Below, in pieces: positions 13,910-24,704 of a DNA stretch of 64,000 nucleotides. Every line of letters starts with the position of its first letter. The first letter of the stretch is position 1. Source of the DNA: Haplosporangium gracile (taxonomy: Eukaryota > Mortierellomycota > Mortierellomycetes > Mortierellales > Mortierellaceae). The position numbers were made by a program, and so were the translations under genes. The notes beneath the pieces were generated by a model. The model made no database searches, was not told the DNA's origin, and was given only the letters and a program-made list of their open reading frames with translations. Location: positions 1 to 64,000 of the forward strand of contig JAAAUF010000028.1 in assembly GCA_015499985.1 (NCBI GenBank). The letters are read 5' to 3'.

Positions 13910-16900
13910 ATGGACCCGACGAAACCGGCTCCAAGACTGAGGGCCGAGCCTTCTTCCACAATGAATATCAACCTCATGTCAAATAACCACATCTGTCAAT
14001 CGTTGTTCTTAATGTCTGTTCTGTTACTCTGGATCAGTTCCTTTTCCCATCGTTTACAATACGATGCTTATGTTATCCTTAACTCGTGCATCCCCAATGC
14101 TCTATAATGTTGTTCTTTTTGCTATGCTCTCTTCTTTCCTTTCTTTTCAATTCGATTCAATCTAATACAGCAGGGTATTCTACGTTCACGGCATCTGGTA
14201 TTGCCCTGGGTTCCAACCTGGTTGTGACAAGGTATATATTTTTCCAGAAGCCGATCGATCTCCTTTCTCCTCTTCTTCCCGTGCCCCTGTGTCTTAGTCT
14301 CGGACGATCAATTATTCTATTTTTTTGTGTTCCGATCCGATGTGTCTCCCTGAATTGCCAATTCATTCGCGTCCTCCCAATCGAATCCAAGGACGGTCAA
14401 CACTGTTGTTGCTGCACTCCTTTTTTTTTTTTTTTTTTTTTTTTCGCACTCACATCCAACTTTACTCACGCATATTTCTTTCTCGTCCTCTTCTCGTTCT
14501 CTTCTTGTTTTCAATCAATTAAAAAAAACAGCGCAAGTCTTTTGAGGCCATTCTTGTTGGACAAGGTTAGTTGTAGAAAAAAAAAGAATGTCAGGAGTTT
14601 GAAGTAAACATCCTCCTCGTCGCCCTTTTGCCTTTCGACTCTTTGAACGAAACTCTCTTCGACCGTCCGAAGAACGAACAAACACCAAGCAATTAACAGC
14701 AACTACACGCACACACTCATATGTGCGTATATGATGATTACAAAAAAGAGAACGCGACAATTAAGGGTTGCAGATTCTCCTTCACACCTTTCGTTCCTTC
14801 TCTCCCTCCCTCCCTTCCCTCTCTCCTCTTCTTTCTTCGTCCCCTTTCTTTCTTTCTGCTTCGGGTCGTGGGAGACTTACAACACCAAACAAAACAACAA
14901 AAAAAGAAACTGTGGGGGTAAACACGCGCAATACAAAGAATTGGCCCTCCTTCTCCCCTACATTCATCGCCCCACAGACCCTCTTTGCTGTGATTCAATT
15001 GACGCTACCGAGGACTCAGAGAGCAAGGGTAATATGGAAAAAAACTGGTCTAATGGAAAAATTGCGTCTTCCATTTATTTCGCGCTAGTTGTCTTCCTAT
15101 GGCGAGATGGTCCTATCACCCAATTCAGGAGTCGATGTTCTCTTTGAGAGCAACATCGACGATGGTAAGAGTTACTCTTCTCACGAACGATCAGGTACAC
15201 GGTGATGGCAATGGATCTCATCTTTTGCTATCTAACTCACAACGTCTTTGTGTCATCGAAACAGATGGAGCAGAGAGCTGGATCAACGCAGATCTCATTG
15301 CGGTTGTCGAGGCTGAAGGTAATGTCCAACGGTGATAACTGATACCTACACTCGTACTAAAGTGAATGCCAAGGAATTAAAAGAAAAGTACTGAGCTGAC
15401 GATAGTTTAGCTTTGCCTTCATCATTTTATCACAGGAATGCTTTCGTCGATCAGACGGTTGACTGGACATGACTCGTCGATGTGGGTGTTCGGTTGGGGC
15501 ACAAACAAGGGTCAACTCGGCACGGATTTGGGCTCTATCCATCGATTCTCTCTTCGTAATGTTGGCATCTCGGGACTGGCAATTCTTCGACTCAAGCCCA
15601 ACGCTTCCCAATCAGGTCTTCTCGATATCAAGTCCAACGGCAGTACCGACGAAGATGAAACAGAGGCCGTGCTAGGAAATGAACGGTATCCACACCAACT
15701 GTCGGTACCAACAATCGGAAAACGGTTGACGCTTCATGGCTCAGGATTTGGATTGATTGCACCCTCGGTTTTAATCAACAACATCAGTCAGGGGATTGTC
15801 GCCAACATCATTCACCCGTACCGTGCTGCCCGACGAGCCGATGAGCAGGCCAACTCGCTAGTGTTGACAGATGCAAAGTTTTTGCCTGGCATGGAGGGCG
15901 GTGCTGTCAGCTGGGACGAGACAGGGGAGCTGGCTGGCCTCAGCATGCTTCCCATCCGGTATGGTTAACTTCTTAGATGATACGTTTTGCATCTCGCAGC
16001 ATAGCCGATATTTCAGGACTGGGACTCATATCGGTTCATTTATTTACACATGTGAAATAGGAGGACGGATGGAGAGCCAGTTGATATCAGTCTTGTTATT
16101 CCAGTCGCATGCATTGTTGCTGCAATTTCACCCTACATTACGATACCACGCCAGCCACTGCAGCCCGACCATATTGCCGCCTTGAACTCAAGTTCCTACA
16201 TCAATGCTCGCCAAGCTGTCGTGATGGTTCAAGTGGGCCAGACGTGGGCCTCAGGCGTCGTCATCTCTAAGAGTGGTCGTAAGTAACCTTGAAAGTGTTT
16301 ACATATCACGACAGTAAATTAGTTACTTCTTGGTTTATCGTCTCTAATTTGTCATATTTTCTTCTTCGCATAGACATATTGACGAACGCACATGTATTCA
16401 CGTCGTTCCTGGACAACATCAGTAACCGTACATGGCCAAATCTCAGGAGCGGGATTTCACTGCGTGTCAGGATCGATTCGCCTCAGCAGCAGCTCTGGGT
16501 AGACGATTGCGAGCTGGTGTTTGTGTCAGAGTCATGTTGGGATGTTGCCCTAATCAAGATCCCAGAAACGTGTGTCCTCAATGGCTTCTTACCCTACCTT
16601 CCTCTCCGGACTCCCGAAGAAATGTATGTCTGCCTGAATGCACGGCTTTGGATTGAAACATGCGGTATGACGGTGAGCTTAATTGCGCGTCTAATTAACT
16701 GCTCTCTTTGCGACATCATGTCCTTAGATCGAGGATGAAGCCAATTATGAAAGGAACACCCTTGTTCGCGATCGGACACGGGATATTTGGACCCTCTTCA
16801 GGAATTCTCCCCCTGATCACCTCAGGGGTCTGCAGCAAAGTGGTCACCCAGGCCGACAAACCCGTGATGTTGCTCAGTAGCGCCCCCGTTCACCGTGGCA

Positions 16901-17301
16901 ACAGCGGTGGTGTCCTTGTCAACACCAATGGTCAATTCGTCGGACTCGTTACGGGCAATGGCAAGACATCAACTGGCCGGACGATCACGCATCTCAACTT
17001 TGCGATCCCCCTAGATGCGATCACTGTTGCGGTGAACGCGTATCTTTTGGATGAAGATCGCAAGTGGTTGGATCGGTTGAATACCCCTCCCATTAGGGTT
17101 GATGATATCTGGTCCCTCCGTGGAAATGCGCCTGTATGGGATCCCATCGAGAAAGGTAATGGGTCTAACATGAGTAATATGCACCAATTGTTTCCTGATT
17201 GATTTACTCCTCCTAAGCTTGTCTTAGTACCGATAAACTAACCCGCATCCATTTCTTCGCCCCCATCCCTGAATCTGTACACAGTCCCAAGCAAGTTGTA
17301 G
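13910..17301 (+). CDS. TYSND1: Peroxisomal processing protease, TYSND1/DEG15 family, with C-terminal SKL
   Basis: Supported exons: 14174(or 14171)-14231, 14532-14565, 15089-15164, 15265-15318, 15436-15958, 16061-16278, 16374-16623, 16728-17155 and 17285-17301. The first exon is unresolved; ATG 13910 is the best start, with a possible donor near 13995. The protein is about 600 aa. A trypsin-like triad is visible: His in HILTNAHVFTS, Asp in CWDVALIKIPE, Ser in APVHRGNSGGVLV; HLNFAIPLDAI follows as in TYSND1. The N-terminal half has a second, degenerate protease-like part (TDAKFLPGMEGGAVS). The final 17-nt exon supplies VPSKL and a stop, a canonical PTS1 as in human TYSND1. The family trims or processes peroxisomal matrix enzymes, including removal of PTS2 leaders. 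A 24-T run sits in the second intron. The acceptor at 14171/14174 is an NAGNAG pair. Confidence 0.92.
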
Positions 17302-17432
17302 ACAACGACAACGATCAAAATTGTTACCAGGATGTGTCGCAGAGGATAACACATCCGCTCAAGGAGAATAAACTGGCAGGTTATTGCTCTTGCTTCTATT
17401 TTTATTCCACGAATGATCTTGAAACCGAGTTA

Positions 17433-19717
17433 TCAGTAGTTCGTGGTTTTGAATTTGGACGCCAAGGCTGCAAGATCCTGTTGAGAATAGGTCGTCGTGT
17501 TGTCGTTGACGTGACTTGCAAGATGCTGGAAAATGGATACAAGATCTATAACAAAAAAGAAGGGAGATGTGAGATGTGGTTGAAAAGCTAATTTTGGGGG
17601 CAAGACATTTGTGCACGTAAGGCGTCGTGTGTCGGACAGAAAGCGGCGAAAGCAAACCTTTCTTATCGGTGCCAGTCATGAACATCAGTATCATGTCAAA
17701 ACGCTGCACCTTGCCGAGGTTGACCAGACTGCGGTAGAGTAGCTGGGGGTTCTCCGATCTGGGAAAGTTTCAAGTTGATAATAGTCGAAGCAAATGTTAG
17801 TTGCAGGTTAGAATTAGTTGTATCAACAAGAAGAAAAAAAAATAACGCGACGTAAGGTCGTTACTGCAACGTACGGGATGTAAAATGTCCTGAAGACGTT
17901 CAGCATGGACGAAAAGTAGTCAGATTCAAAGGAACTCTTGAAGATACCAGGTAATGCCTCAGGTTGGATAAGCTAATGAATTGTAAATGAGATGAAAAAA
18001 AGACTTTCGAAATTAGTCTTACTGGCTTCGTGGTTGTATTGCTTCAACATTTGCTTCCTGACGGGTGGTGCGTACCTTGATGTACTGGTACAAGTGCTCG
18101 TTGTTCTTGCTGTAACTTTTCCAGTCGCGCTGAAAGTCAAGGGTTGTAGAGGGGGCGATCATGTTGGTCCTTGGAGTGCTGCTCGAGGTTGTTGTCGTAG
18201 TTGGAGTGGTTGGTTTGGTGGGGGGTGTGATGGACACAGGAGTAGAAGTAGAGGAGGGTGGTGGTGATAAAGCAGGCTTGGCAATTTCAACGGTGATGGG
18301 TTTTGGAGTAGCCTCAATTGGCATGATTTTTGATGCGGCAGGAGTAGGCGCCTTGGGCTCAGCTGCAATGCGCTTGGTGGCAGCGGGTGAAAAGAGTTCC
18401 GAGTCTTCATCATTTTCGACTTCTTTGATTAGGACGCGCTTGCTGGAGATAAGTGGTGGTTTTGACGACTCTGATGTTGTTGACGACTCCTGTTTTTTGG
18501 CTGTAGTAGGTTTGGCCAGTGGTTTTGATGCCGTTGGTGTTGTGGTCGAGGGTTTCGCAGCAGAAGGTCTTGATGTTGATAGTGGTGTTGCTGTAGCTCC
18601 TTGCTTCAGTTTTGCCAGCTCCTCTTTGACAGCCTTGTTGGCAGGATCGATCGTGAGTGCAGCTTCAAAGTCCTTCTTGGCTTCATCCACCCTTCCCAGT
18701 GACCGACGTGCGATACCCCGTCTCCAGAGCGCCTTTACGTTTTTGCTGTCCAGCTTCAGCCCCAATGTGCAATCGTGTTCGGCTTCAGTAAACCTATGAT
18801 TTAATAGACGTTACAACATGGCGCCCTTGGTCAGCAAAGGGTATTCTTGATATGGATTTTTTTGATCCACATCCACGTCGATTTTCAGTAACGTTGTACC
18901 TTTCAAGCTTGAGCAGGGCCATGGCTCTGTTGATGGGAAGAACAGAGTTGGAGGGATCCAGTGCCATACTTGCAGAGTAATGCTCGATCGCCTTCGCGTA
19001 CTGTCCCTTCTTGAACAGTTCGTTTCCCTGTCGAGTCAATTAGAAATGGCCACATGAATTAGACTGTGGCACCACACACGAAATACTACAATTCTTGCCA
19101 TAATGACCATCCGTATCCATTACTTTCTCCTTTTCGGCGTTGGCTGCTACTGCGGAGTTCAAAGGATTCATTGCTGGCTTGGTCTGATCAGCAGTTGTTG
19201 CGTCTGAAGGCTTTGCTAATAACGGTTTTGGAACTGTCTTGGTCGAGTTTGTACTGGTGGTGCATGGTTTGGTGGCTGATCGCTTGTCGTCTTTCTCGAA
19301 ATCCTTCAATGCTTTATCCACATCAAACTTGTCCCATGACTCATAGTACGCTTTCCTCGACAGTCCCGAAGTCTTCGTAGGCGATGAAGTTGTGGAGGGG
19401 GATGTCGGGACGGCGAATGAAGTAATTTGCTCCGAGGTCTTCTTCTCCTGTGCTGATAATGTCTCGATCCATGCCTTCTTCTGGGTCAACTGAACGGACT
19501 GAATATCCTTGAGTGTGATATCCGGACATGATCGCATAGGTGGGTACTTCTATTCACATGAAATTCAAAATCATGTAAGTATCCGTCCCTCAGACACGTT
19601 ATTTTATATGCAAAAGTAATAAGAAGAAGTCAATACCTTTGCGCTCAAAGGCTTCTTGTTTCCGCTGGCATGAGCCTGCTCCCATTGAGCGAGTGTTCGC
19701 AATGTCGAAGAGTCCAT
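17433..19717 (-). CDS. RPAP3: RNA polymerase II-associated protein 3 (RPAP3), R2TP co-chaperone subunit
   Basis: Seven exons: 19637-19717, 19124-19549, 18900-19027, 18076-18793, 17875-17972, 17658-17758 and 17433-17545, all in phase, 554 aa. The N-terminal region has the YYESWDKFDVDKAL motif of RPAP3. Residues about 166-285 form a TPR block (EKEKGNELFKKGQYAKAIEHY, then INRAMALLKLERFTEAE, then ALWRRGIARRSLGRVDEA) expected to bind Hsp90/Hsp70 tails. A long Pro/Ser/Thr/Lys linker follows. The C-terminal RPAP3_C domain (about 432-554) begins RDWKSYSKNNEHLYQYI and contacts RuvBL ATPases in R2TP. The complex assembles RNA polymerases, snoRNPs and PIKK kinases. Fungi such as yeast use the very short Tah1 instead, so this is the ancestral full-length form. 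It is convergent with the TYSND1-like gene (131 bp between stops). Confidence 0.95.
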
Positions 19718-20389
19718 GGCAGTTGTTAAGAAAAGGGCGGGGAAAAAAATGGTGGCGCCCTGAATGCATTTATAAAAGCGATTTAAAGGATCACCGAATT
19801 TGTAAAGTCGTAAATGTTAAGGCGGAGTGAGCCCTGAAAAATGAGCGGCAGGCGAAAGGGTGACAGAAATACCGCGGGGACCTCCATCAACCAAGCTCAA
19901 GGATAAAAAGCTTCTTCAAGAACTCACAGACAACAACAACAACAACAACACTCAACAATACATTCAACCTTTTTTCACCACTCATTAACCTTTCTCACAT
20001 CTTCCTCACGTACATCACTTTTGTTCACACAGCGACGTCCCTCTATTGCTGCCTTGCTTGACAATTACAAATCCCATCAGTTGTCGGACATTTGACAGCT
20101 TATAATCGCTTATTTTTCACCTTCTCGACGCGACATACCGCTGCCTTAACAACTCCATCCTCTTGCGTCATCGTTGACGGGATCCCTTTTTCGAGGTAAA
20201 GATGAACATGCATCCACAGTTCCCATGCCTCGCTACTACGGACCCTTTTCACTTTTGACTCTTGTGCTGACCACACAAAACTGCTGAACCTTCCTTACTG
20301 GATTTGATTGTTAGCAGTCACTCGTGTCCCTCTTTCCCTTTCTTTTGTTCTTTTCCCTCAAGGACAACTCTCTTTTATTTGTTTCGAAA
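19718..20389. other. Divergent promoter between RPAP3 and ADA3
   Basis: A 672-bp gap between two start codons. A CAA trinucleotide run lies at 19931-19949 and a CT-rich stretch at 20320-20365. No gene is seen. Confidence 0.5.
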
Positions 20390-22861
20390 ATGGACTCTGC
20401 GTCGCCCGCCTTCGATCCTGACGCGCTCACCTATCGAAGCTTCCTGACTCGCTCGCAACACCCCTCCTCCGCCTCCTCACCGTCAATCCCCACAGTACCA
20501 ACCTTCCCAGAATTGACCTTGCTGCAACAGGAACTCCAGCATTTGTCCGATAAGGCCAACCACCGATATGATCGCTACAGCAACGAACTTTTGAAATTGG
20601 AAGGCGGACCAGCATTGTTGGCTCAGGCGCAGTCCAAGGAATCATCCATTTCGTCTACACCCAACGCTCTTACGCCAACTTCCGCTGCATCCAACACGAC
20701 CACTCAAGGTGGCGCTAGAGGAAACGCGGCATCTGCTACAGCTAATGCGTCAGCAATCGCCGCTGCCGCCAGGACCAGCAGCGCCTCACCTGTCACAGCC
20801 TCGCCTTCGTCATTCTCGAGTAGTGCTGCTCGTACTGGAGGTGCTGCCAGTACGACGGGGACTACTCCTGCTGGTGGCAGTTCACCATCCATTGTCAAAC
20901 TGGGCGTTGTCACATTGAAGCTCAAGCGATCCGACGCAACAGGTACACGCCATAACTTTGCGGGACAAAGAAATTTGCTATGGTCGTGGCTCCATATCAA
21001 AGAAAGCTAACACGCTGACTTCTTGCAAAAATTATAGAGGATGAACCAAGCACGACATCAACACCTAATACCATTAAGATTCGAACAGGAACGCCTTCGT
21101 AAGTGTTCGCGAGGACTTGACCTCGCTTGTTTAGTATTATTGAAATGTACCAAGTACTCACCATATCCATGAACCTCGTTACCTAGGTCGGCGCAAGATG
21201 GACCCACAAAGAAAAAGAAGAAACGTGAGATTGACGAAGACAGTGAATATTCAGAGGATGATCGAGGTATGTATGCTTGCCACCTCTTTGAGGTTGTGTC
21301 TCGAAAAATCGACAGCTATTTATCACAATCGCATATTTACCGTATTTGATTCTATCGTTTCGTAGCAGCGCCGCCACCGAAAGTGAAGAGGAGTGATGAT
21401 TTTGCGACGGTCAAGGCAGGAAGGAGTACGTCGCCACAACCCGCCAAGCCGACTAACAATCGAAACAATACACCTAAGGCAAATCAGGTATATATTTTCT
21501 ACATTTCGTAGACCATTGAGGAGTTTGATCCGCAATGAATTATCTAACCCTCGTTTTTCATTTTCCGTCTGTATCAAATGTAGAATCGAACTGGCGATAA
21601 GGCACACTCAGGATCGCACCAAAAGAAAAAGAAGAATGACCACCCAACGGAAAAAACACAAAAGCCACCACCAAAGGCCCAGGAGGTCCAGGAGGACTTT
21701 TCTAAGGTCAAAGTCGCCAATCAGATTCCTATTCAAACATTCTGGACATCAATGGATCCATATTTCCGCCCCTTTACCGAGTCTGACCGGAATGTCCTGG
21801 AAGAGCAGCCAGAGACCGACCAGGTGACGCCATTAATGATTCCTCCTCTTGGACGATACTACCAGGATGTTTGGGCTGAGGAAGACAGATCGTTGCTTCC
21901 ATTTGACGGATACGAGTCTCGCCGGAACTCTGTCGATTCAATCAAGGAGCCAGGGGCATCCCGAAATACTGTCTACAGTCAGCCCTTTGAACTCACAGAT
22001 GAGAACATTGATCAGGACGAAGTCTCTTGCGGGCCTTTGACGGAGCGTATAATCTGCTCTTTGATCTCTGAGGAGGTTGCGGATGCTAAAGACTTTGCAC
22101 AGGACGAAGATACACCAGGGGCATTGCAATCACCAGCAGCCACGCAGTCGAATACCAGGAACTATGCAGAACTTGAGGAGCGAATCAAGCGCGAGTTGCG
22201 TTACATTGGACTACTCGGCAACGAGGAGGTAATTGCTTTGAGCTTAGTTTTATGAGAGTTGGAAGTAATTTTGCGTATTTGCTGGTTGTTGGCTAACTAT
22301 GTCCTCATATTTTCTTTTGACAATGCTAGATTAACTGGGATGCTAGAGAAGATGACGAGATCAGCATAACGCTTCGCTCGCTCCAGAAGGAGTTGAGGGA
22401 TGTGATGAAGGTGAACAGGAGCAGGAAGCAGAAGTTGCTGGGCCTGGTCAACAACCATCTCGCCTACCAAGAGTACAATGCCATTCTGGATGATCTTGAC
22501 AAGCAGGTCGAACAAGGCTATCTCAAGCGCTTCGTACGTGTTCACACTATTGGGCACTTCTGCTTCCTGAAGGCGGTTTGCACTCAATTTTTCGGTGTCA
22601 CTGACACTCCTATTTTTTTTTCAACTTGTAAAACAATAGCGCATGACAAAGTCCAAGAAGAAAAAGACGTCAACACCCAAGGCGCTCTCGGAAAACGCGC
22701 TGAGCGCGATGGACCGACGGAAGCGATTTGTCCAGGGAGTCGGACCTATCTTTCCTCCTGAAAATTATACCATTCCAACCAAATCGATTTATCAGGACGA
22801 AGTTCAGCCCAAACCTTCCAGCGCGCCTCTCACTTATCGGCAATTGAACGGGTTGCCCTAG
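20390..22861 (+). CDS. NGG1: SAGA/ADA complex subunit Ada3/Ngg1
   Basis: Seven exons: 20390-20942, 21038-21098, 21187-21266, 21369(or 21366)-21487, 21584-22228, 22330-22533 and 22640-22861, in phase, 627 aa. The diagnostic part is IPIQTFWTSMDPYFRPFT, followed by TPLMIPPLGRYYQDVWAEED (about residues 305-365), the core of the histone acetyltransferase subunit 3 domain. Downstream lie NYAELEERIKRELRYIGLL, a coiled helical segment and a Lys-rich KSKKKKTSTPKAL region, also family features. The N-terminus carries a short helical segment (LTLLQQELQHLSDKANHRY) and long Ser/Ala/Thr-rich linkers. Ada3 tethers Ada2-Gcn5 within SAGA to acetylate nucleosomal H3. Exon 4 starts at an NAGNAG acceptor that would add or remove one residue. 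Confidence 0.96.
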
Positions 22862-23431
22862 AGATAGAATAGCAATGTCCTGTTCTCATTCTGGCATCAT
22901 GCGTTTCTCCTTTCTCTTCTACACTATTTTTTCTTTTACACTCTCACTTTCGCCTGTCTTGCACTTGCACCTTACATTCAGTCCCCCCCGCACGTTTCTA
23001 GTGAAAATCTTACTCTTTTACACTTACTTCCATCCTAATGCTAACGTCTTCCATCGCCATTCTTGCTCTCTCCCCTTACATCTCCTTCCTTGTCATTTTT
23101 CTTTTATTTTTTTTTTTTCTTTTTTTTTTTCACTTTTTTCACTCGTTCCTGTTGCTTCTCTCCTATCTTGTCTCCATTAGCTCTCTGTCATTAGCTCATT
23201 TCCTGTAAAATACACCCCTCCTCTGAAACGACACCGCTATCCATTGCTGTCCATGATGCTTGTGATCTTTTCTTGTCGTTCCATTTCGTTGGCATGTTGT
23301 GCTGACTTTTTTTACAATGTTGGAGTGTTCATGTCAGTTTACGTTTATTGTGGGTCCAAGACTCCTGATATATAGTTTGTGAGTGCGAGCGTGCTTGTGT
23401 TAGTTGAAAGTAAAAAAATGAAAGGAATCCC
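22862..23431. other. Convergent 3' region between ADA3 and YOS1
   Basis: 570 bp, strongly pyrimidine-rich at 22900-23170 with a T-rich block at 23105-23140. Probably the 3' UTR and terminator of ADA3. A short frame at 22875-23180 is low complexity and is rejected. Confidence 0.5.
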
Positions 23432-24010
23432 TTATCCGAGGATGACGAGGTAGAGGATTGCCACAATGTTGAGGCCGATCAGAGGAACTAAATAATTAAT
23501 TTGGCAAAGTGAGATATAATGCTGTGTTAGTTGGATCAAAGAAGTTTTCGACAGAACAGGAAGATTCCTTTTTCACCGAGAGGAGGGTTTTTATTCTTGT
23601 GGAAGCGGCGATGACGAAGGGGAAAAGGCGGGGAAAGGCTTACTTCTCATTAATGTCCTGACGGCGGAGATCAAGTTGACGAGTCTGGCCTTGATGGATT
23701 CTTGACCGTATGGGTCGGCGACTTGGCGTCCCCAGCCAACTATTTTTGTTCCACGTTTAAAAAACAAGACAAACGCGAGAGGTGAGTGAATGAGCGAGTG
23801 AGTAAGTGAGGATACGAAGCGATTTAAGATGTTGGTATAGGTGTCGAAGGAAAGTTATATGAGTTAAGCAGAAGGTATTGAAAAGAAAAGCGAGAGCGGA
23901 AAGCGGTGTGAGGGAGTACTTTTTGCGAGAAAGCGGTCTTCGTTGAGGATGGCGATGGCGTTGATGAAGATGAGCATGACCTCGAGGAGGCCGAAGATAC
24001 CGATAGCCAT
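23432..24010 (-). CDS. YOS1: Yos1/IER3IP1-like ER-Golgi transport protein
   Basis: Three exons: 23920-24010, 23644-23739 and 23432-23487, giving 80 aa, close to yeast Yos1 and human IER3IP1. It is too split to appear as one open frame. The sequence has an N-terminal membrane segment (IFGLLEVMLIFINAIAIL), the hallmark NEDRFL, a central IGWGR...LVNLISAVRTLMR segment and a C-terminal hydrophobic segment ending LYLVILG. Yos1 acts with Yip1 and Yif1 in COPII vesicle formation and fusion between ER and Golgi. All three exons join in phase. The start is in the only sensible position for the family. Confidence 0.95.
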
Positions 24011-24704
24011 TGTTCTGCGCGTGTATGTGAGTGTGTTGGTATTGGAGTCGTCTATGCTGGTATAGAGGAAGGATGTGAAGGATGTGAGTGGAGAGGAAGA
24101 GGAGGTAGGATGGAGCAACAAACGAATGCAACAACCAAAGAGGTCATCGTGGCGCGACTAGCTCGTTCTCGTAAGGCGTCACGTGCACGCATGTACATAT
24201 GTGGTCGCCAATGGCACAAAAGTCCAAATTTGGTTTTTGAGAGAACAAAGTAGCCAAGGGAGCAGTAGGAAGAAAAAAGAAACAAAAAGAGCAAAAAGAG
24301 CAAAAAGAGGCAAAATCAACGACTCAGCGACGCGCGCCCTTTTATTTGAGAGAGAGAGAGGAGTTTCTATTGCCTTCTTTTTCTTTCCTTTTTTTTTCTT
24401 TACCCTCCTTTCCCTTCCCTCATCCCACCTCCCCTTTCTCCATCCGCACCCCTCATTTCTTTCTCTACTTTCTCTTTCGTATTGCTTCTCTTTTTTCGTT
24501 CTCACTACTGCTTCACTCTCCCTCTCTCTGCCTTCGTTCATAGTCCGCTTGTTATCACACCCGTTTGTTCGTTTTTACTTCCCACTCGTACTGCTTCATT
24601 TGAACAACAAAAAAACAACAAAGCAGCCAAAAGGTCGATCATTGTCCTTTCACATCGCCCTATTACAAAACAAAAAACAATCACTCAAAAACACACATCA
24701 CAGT
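24011..24704. other. Divergent promoter between YOS1 and the Btz/CASC3 gene
   Basis: A 694-bp gap between start codons. It contains a CT-rich leader at 24350-24545 and an A-rich stretch just before ATG 24705. The CASC3 frame stays open upstream to 24183, but that extension is a Phe/Ser/Leu-rich translation of the CT tract and is treated as untranslated. Confidence 0.5.

Noticed and set aside
13495..13986. 163-codon frame before the TYSND1-like gene
   Set aside because: It is mostly the translation of the CT-rich leader (Ser/Pro/Leu/Phe) and does not join the protease exons in a meaningful way.
24183..24704. Upstream in-frame extension of the Btz gene
   Set aside because: The extension translates CT-rich leader DNA into Phe/Ser/Leu runs and passes other ATG-poor sequence; ATG 24705 has the better position.
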